Assembly: GCF_001421435.1 (NCBI RefSeq)
Contig: NZ_LMKA01000046.1
Location: forward strand, 1-64,000
Origin: Chryseobacterium sp. Leaf201
Lineage (GTDB): Bacteria > Bacteroidota > Bacteroidia > Flavobacteriales > Weeksellaceae
Direction of reading: 5' to 3'
Length of the DNA stretch: 64,000 bases
Under the pieces are notes generated by a model that was given only the letters and a program-made list of their open reading frames with translations, did no database searches and was not told the DNA's origin. Made by a program: the position numbers and the translations under genes. The first letter of the stretch is position 1; each line of letters begins with the position of its first letter. Below are positions 60,280 through 64,000 of the stretch, piece after piece.

Positions 60280-61602
60280 TTATAAAATTCCTCTGGCTTT
60301 AATTTCCAGGTATTTATTGATCACATCAACACTTAGATTTTCCGGCAGTGTGTAAACGGTATAAATCCCGTATTTACGGAGCTCCTGGATGATCAGTTTT
60401 TTCTCAAATTCAAATTTTTCTGCAATAATTTCATCATAGATTTCCTGCATGCTTTCAGGGTTTTTATGGATCAATTCCTGGAGTTCTGAATTTTTAAAGA
60501 AGACCACCACCAATAGGTGATTCTTTGCAATTCCACGGAGGTATTTCAGCTGGCGGTTCAGTCCGTCCAGCGTTTCAAAATTGGTAAACAGGAGAATTAA
60601 ACTCCGCTGATTCAGGGAGTATTTTACATCCTGGTATAATCTGTTGAAATCACTTTCAAAAAAGTCGGTTTTAATATTATAAAGGGCTTCAGATATTTTT
60701 CTCAGCTGCCCGGATTTGTTTTCCGCCGCAATTTTATTTTCTGTTTTCTTAGAGAATGTCATCATTCCCGCACGGTCTCCCTTTTTAAGGATGATATGCG
60801 ACAGTGCCATGGTTGCATTGATGGAATAATCCAGTAAACTCAATCCTTTAAAAGGCATTTTCATGGTTCTTCCGGTATCAATCAGCATAAAAATCCGCTG
60901 TGATTTTTCATCCTGAAACTGGTTCACCATCAAACGGCTGGTCTTGGAAGTTGCTTTCCAGTTAATGGTTCTGATATCATCCCCGGGAACATAGTCTTTG
61001 ATCTGCTCAAATTCCATTGTATGCCCCAGCTTTCTTATTTTTTTAATCCCGCCAAGCAAAAATTCGCTCTGAAGTGCCATCAGTTCATATTTTCTCAGGT
61101 GAATAAACGACGGATACGACGGCAGGGCTGCATCTTTCTGGAATGTAAATCTTTTTGAAACGAAGGCTAAAGGCGATGAAATATACACATTCAGGTTCCC
61201 GAAATGATATTCCCCGCGCTCTTTCGGCTCCAGGATATACTGGAAAAAACTGTTCTTTCCTGATTCAATCTGTTTCTCAATTAAAAAGTCCCTTTTCTGG
61301 AACTGAAACGGAATTTCATCGATGATCTTAGCGGTGACCGTAAAACCGTAATTGTTTTTAATATCAATTTTCACCGGGTTTTCATCGCCGTTCGACAGCT
61401 TTTCGGGTAAAATCCGCTGGGCCAGGATCCCATCCTTCCGGTTGAACACAAAAAGGTAATCCACCATAACCGCCAGAAAACACAACAGCAAAAGGAGGTG
61501 CGCCGCGATCATCAGAAACGGAAAGAAAAATGCAAAAACATACAAAATCCCCACCCCGATGAGTGCGAAGAAAAAGCGTGTATTGATGTATAGGTTTTTC
61601 AT
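60280..61602 (-). CDS. DUF58 domain protein (vWA-like)
   Basis: A 440-residue membrane-attached protein with two close N-terminal hydrophobic segments (FFALIGVGILYVFAFFFPFLMIAAHLLLLLCFLAVMVDYLFVF) and a DUF58 domain. The hallmark is GDDIRTINWKATSKTSRLMVNQFQDEKSQRIFMLIDTGRTM, which leads into a von Willebrand A-like fold (LLDYSINATMALSHIILKKGDRAGMMTFS). It follows the MoxR gene, as usual for the MoxR-DUF58 pair, thought to assist maturation or assembly of membrane or secreted proteins. A hairpin-forming repeat lies between the two. Confidence 0.93.
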   Translation of the reverse strand: MKNLYINTRFFFALIGVGILYVFAFFFPFLMIAAHLLLLLCFLAVMVDYLFVFNRKDGILAQRILPEKLSNGDENPVKIDIKNNYGFTVTAKIIDEIPFQFQKRDFLIEKQIESGKNSFFQYILEPKERGEYHFGNLNVYISSPLAFVSKRFTFQKDAALPSYPSFIHLRKYELMALQSEFLLGGIKKIRKLGHTMEFEQIKDYVPGDDIRTINWKATSKTSRLMVNQFQDEKSQRIFMLIDTGRTMKMPFKGLSLLDYSINATMALSHIILKKGDRAGMMTFSKKTENKIAAENKSGQLRKISEALYNIKTDFFESDFNRLYQDVKYSLNQRSLILLFTNFETLDGLNRQLKYLRGIAKNHLLVVVFFKNSELQELIHKNPESMQEIYDEIIAEKFEFEKKLIIQELRKYGIYTVYTLPENLSVDVINKYLEIKARGIL

Positions 61603-61610
61603 TTTTTATA

Positions 61611-61674
61611 AGGGCTCAGGGTTTAGGAATCAGGGTTTAGATAACGAAATGTATTTTCCTAAACCCTATGCCCT
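61611..61674. repeat. Long imperfect hairpin between moxR and the DUF58 gene
   Basis: AGGGTTTAGGAA at 61618-61629 pairs perfectly with TTCCTAAACCCT at 61656-61667, extended outward by AGGGC (61611-61615) with GCCCT (61670-61674). A third AGGGTTTAG lies in the loop at 61632-61640. It interrupts an otherwise tight operon and may set the ratio of the two products or be a dispersed element. Confidence 0.65.
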
Positions 61675-61684
61675 AATACCTAAT

Positions 61685-62716
61685 TTATCTCGGGATTTCT
61701 ATTCCTTCTAAAATCTGTCTGATGATTTCGTCTGCAGTTAAGCCTTCCATTTCCCGCTCCGGCGATACGATTACGCGGTGTCTCAATACGGCATAACTTG
61801 CTTCTTTAATGTCTTCCGGTGTTACAAAATCCCTTCCTCTTAAGGCTGCAAATGCTTTTGAAGCGGTTAGCAATGCCAGACTCGCTCTCGGGGAAGCACC
61901 CAAATACAGGAATTGGTTTTCCCGGGTATTGACAATGATCTTAGCAATGTATTCGATCAACTGGGATTCAACAATAATTTCTTTTACCAGATGCTGGTAG
62001 TTTTTTAGCTGCTGTGCAGTAATTACTTTGTTAACGCCTTCTGTCTTATCTTCTTTTTTACTTTCGTGCTGGTTTCTGATAATGGCAATTTCATTTTCAA
62101 GAGTCGGGTAGCCCACATTTATCTTGAATAGAAAACGGTCCAGCTGTGCTTCCGGAAGCCTGTAGGTTCCTTCATGCTCAATAGGGTTCTGTGTGGCTAC
62201 TACCAGGAATGGCTCTTCCATGGTATACTGTGTTCCGTCCATTGTAATCTGCCGTTCTTCCATCACTTCAAACAATGCCGCCTGGGTTTTTGCCGGTGAC
62301 CTGTTGATCTCATCAATCAAAATGAAATTGGAAAAAATGGGACCCTGTTTAAATTCAAATTCTGAATTCTTTACATTGAAAATCGAAGTCCCCAGAATAT
62401 CCGAAGGCATCAGATCCGGTGTAAACTGAATCCTGCTGAACCCTACATCTATGGTTTTGGCCAGCAGTTTTGCCGTAATGGTTTTGGCCACTCCCGGTAC
62501 GCCTTCAATTAATACGTGGCCATTTGACAAAAGCGCGGCCAGAAGATGCTCCACCATATTTTCCTGGCCTACGATTACTTTGGCGATTTCAGCTTTTACG
62601 TTATCAAGGCTTTTACGGAGCTCAATCATATCGATTCTCGACTCAAACTGCTGTTCTTTTTTGTCGAAATTAATGGAACTCAGATTTTCTGTATTTTGGT
62701 TTTCAAGATTTTCCAT
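61685..62716 (-). CDS. MoxR family AAA+ ATPase
   Basis: A MoxR-type AAA+ ATPase of about 343 residues. Walker A is EGVPGVAKTITAK, Walker B and adjoining helix are ILIDEINRSPAKTQAALFEVMEER, sensor 1 is VVATQNPIEHEGTYRLPEAQLDRFLFK and the C-terminal lid holds LGASPRASLALLTASKAFAALRGRDFV. An upstream TTG at 62752 is in frame, but the ATG at 62716 (MENLENQNTENL) is the better start. Such ATPases work with vWA or DUF58 partners as chaperones of membrane or metalloprotein assembly. The DUF4350 gene lies upstream and the DUF58 gene downstream. Confidence 0.95.
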   Translation of the reverse strand: MENLENQNTENLSSINFDKKEQQFESRIDMIELRKSLDNVKAEIAKVIVGQENMVEHLLAALLSNGHVLIEGVPGVAKTITAKLLAKTIDVGFSRIQFTPDLMPSDILGTSIFNVKNSEFEFKQGPIFSNFILIDEINRSPAKTQAALFEVMEERQITMDGTQYTMEEPFLVVATQNPIEHEGTYRLPEAQLDRFLFKINVGYPTLENEIAIIRNQHESKKEDKTEGVNKVITAQQLKNYQHLVKEIIVESQLIEYIAKIIVNTRENQFLYLGASPRASLALLTASKAFAALRGRDFVTPEDIKEASYAVLRHRVIVSPEREMEGLTADEIIRQILEGIEIPR

Positions 62717-62807
62717 ACTTTTATTTAATTTAACAATACTGCAGCTGATCAATTTGCGAATTAAAAAACTGTCAGATTGTTATTTTGACTTTTTAGGTTG
62801 TTACTTT

Positions 62808-63962
62808 TTAAATGATCTGATCAAGCAGCCGGTTCATTTTCGCCAGGTCTTCTTTCATGACGGAAGCATAAGGATCCAGTGCTTTTTTTATAAAATGGGT
62901 CGCTTCACTGATCATCTCCATCGGTTTCCCGGTTTTAAGCTGAAGCTTTTTTTCAAATTCTTCATCCAGTTTCTGGGTATCAATAAGGAGGTCCATTCTT
63001 ACTTTATTCAGGAAATACTGGGCTTTCTTCGCCATCATATCATGGAAATCGCCTTCCTGTAAATATAAATTCCCGATGCTCTTTACAAAATCTACCGATG
63101 TATTTCTTAACGGCTCTGTCACCGGCACAATACGCTGTTTCCTTTTTGCATTAAAGAAAATAAACAAAACCAAACCACCCAGGAATATCCACCATGCATA
63201 TTTCAAAGCCGGGTTTGAAAGGATAAACCTCAGGAAAAACTGTGAGTTTTTTGAACCGCCTTCTACAAACCATACGGTTTCCCTGTCACCAAGGTACGAA
63301 AAAACATCCTGCGCATATTGTACGCTTCCGCGCTTCAGCAGATAGTAATTGGTAATAAAAAGCGGCTCACAATGGACGTAAATATTTCCTTTGCCAAACT
63401 TTACCCTGATAAAATTGGCCTGGTCCGTATTATTTTTTTCAACAGTTTTACCCAAGACTTCCACACCGGGTTTTATGAATGTGAAGCCTCTCCCCGACGG
63501 AAACTTATCCAGCCTGATAAAATCATTCTGATATTGGGTATCGGTAAGTTTCAATACATTTTCGTCTTCAAAAGAAATCTTAGAATCATAATACCCGATG
63601 CTGTCTGAAATGTCTTTCGGAATATCCGTAACAATCAGCATGGCATCAGAACCGCCGGAAACCTGATCCAGAATTTTATTCCAGGACTGTTTATCAAGGT
63701 CATTTTCAATAACTAAAATATTATGCTGCTTCTTCTGATTCTGATTGTAGTAGTCGTAAGGCGTCTGGTCAATCTTCTTAACTTTATTTTTAAAAAGACC
63801 ATTGATTTCGCCGGCAAAAACAAATAACCCGAAAGGCGACTTCTGATTGATATCAAAATTTTTCCTCCAGTCCGTACTCTCCGTTTTATTGACTTCAAAC
63901 AACGCCAGAATAATCATCACAACGATGAAAATCACAGCATATATTTTGAAAGTTTTGTTCAT
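62808..63962 (-). CDS. DUF4350 domain membrane protein
   Basis: A 384-residue protein with an N-terminal membrane anchor (about 6-22, KIYAVIFIVVMIILALF), a DUF4350 extracytoplasmic domain (SPFGLFVFAGEINGLFKNKVKKI ... ILVIENDLDKQSWNKILDQVSGGSDAMLIVTDIPKDIS) and a second membrane segment near 255-275 (LKYAWWIFLGGLVLFIFFNA) followed by a cytoplasmic tail. The DUF4350-MoxR-DUF58 gene order is a common Bacteroidota unit, usually preceded by DUF4129 and related membrane genes; these would lie beyond the window end. The 38 bases after its start codon position (63963-64000) are too short to identify the next gene. Confidence 0.88.
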   Translation of the reverse strand: MNKTFKIYAVIFIVVMIILALFEVNKTESTDWRKNFDINQKSPFGLFVFAGEINGLFKNKVKKIDQTPYDYYNQNQKKQHNILVIENDLDKQSWNKILDQVSGGSDAMLIVTDIPKDISDSIGYYDSKISFEDENVLKLTDTQYQNDFIRLDKFPSGRGFTFIKPGVEVLGKTVEKNNTDQANFIRVKFGKGNIYVHCEPLFITNYYLLKRGSVQYAQDVFSYLGDRETVWFVEGGSKNSQFFLRFILSNPALKYAWWIFLGGLVLFIFFNAKRKQRIVPVTEPLRNTSVDFVKSIGNLYLQEGDFHDMMAKKAQYFLNKVRMDLLIDTQKLDEEFEKKLQLKTGKPMEMISEATHFIKKALDPYASVMKEDLAKMNRLLDQII

Positions 63963-64000
63963 GATACAGTTTAATTACAGTTTAAAGGATTGGTACTGGC

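Noticed and set aside
62451..63062. Plus-strand ORF of 203 codons spanning the MoxR and DUF4350 genes.
   Set aside because: Antisense to two clearly coding genes; translation is hydrophobic without a recognisable pattern.
1..64000. Search for CRISPR arrays, tRNA/rRNA genes, insertion sequences, prophage or toxin-antitoxin and other defence genes.
   Set aside because: None was found: the only tandem array is the heptamer at 60214-60274, and no transposase, integrase, Cas or toxin motif is present in the translated ORFs.

Overview
The window looks like chromosomal DNA of a Chryseobacterium-like member of the Flavobacteriia (Bacteroidota). The signs are AT-rich DNA with Bacteroidota-type TAnnTTTG promoter boxes and no clear Shine-Dalgarno sites, three secreted proteins with type IX secretion (T9SS) C-terminal domains, surface-type lipoproteins, GH92 and GH3 hydrolases, bacillithiol synthesis (BshA), a methionine synthase split into two genes, and a MoxR-DUF58-DUF4350 operon. 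No rRNA, tRNA, CRISPR array, insertion sequence or prophage was seen. It is mostly core metabolism and cell envelope, with a few AT-rich accessory genes.

Layout: (1) 1-7.9 kb: secreted GH92 mannosidase, then an oxidoreductase/regulator patch (aldo/keto reductase, two paralogous AraC regulators flanking an NAD-dependent epimerase, HxlR regulator divergent from an azoreductase), ending in a decayed second HxlR gene. (2) 7.9-19.4 kb: unknown secreted protein, dihydroorotase, flippase, sugar nucleotidyltransferase, then an envelope run (DUF4292 lipoprotein, EnvC-like protein, TatA, DUF4254, lipoprotein), GTP cyclohydrolase II and two AT-rich lipoproteins. (3) 19.4-30.3 kb: GH3 enzyme, BshA, DUF2851, PspC, GNAT, SIMPL protein, two tandem carboxypeptidase-regulatory-like proteins, AddA-like helicase-nuclease. 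(4) 30.7-40.1 kb: T9SS subtilase, ferritin, Spy-like and Gly/Arg/Asn-rich secreted proteins, CBM20-amylomaltase, T9SS protein. (5) 40.4-42.7 kb: cysS, folE and between them an unlisted 25-codon ORF ending in Cys-Cys-Cys-Asp-Gly-Cys-Cys-Cys. (6) 42.7-54.9 kb: YghO-like protein, metF, the two metH halves separated by a desaturase gene, a Cys/Met-metabolism PLP enzyme, ACT-homoserine dehydrogenase and metX, the last preceded by a SAM-I riboswitch. (7) 55.2-64 kb: GH63-like glucosidase, T9SS fibronectin-type protein, OsmC behind a heptamer tandem repeat, and DUF58-MoxR-DUF4350.

How the genes work together: metX, the homoserine dehydrogenase, the sulfhydrylase, metH (two parts) and metF lie on one strand and make methionine from aspartate semialdehyde and methyl-THF; a SAM riboswitch heads the first two. 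The most novel signal is the Cys-codon-rich leader ORF just upstream of cysS. It is followed by two mutually exclusive stem-loops, which suggests that charged Cys-tRNA supply controls cysteinyl-tRNA synthetase. This is inference from sequence and needs experiment.
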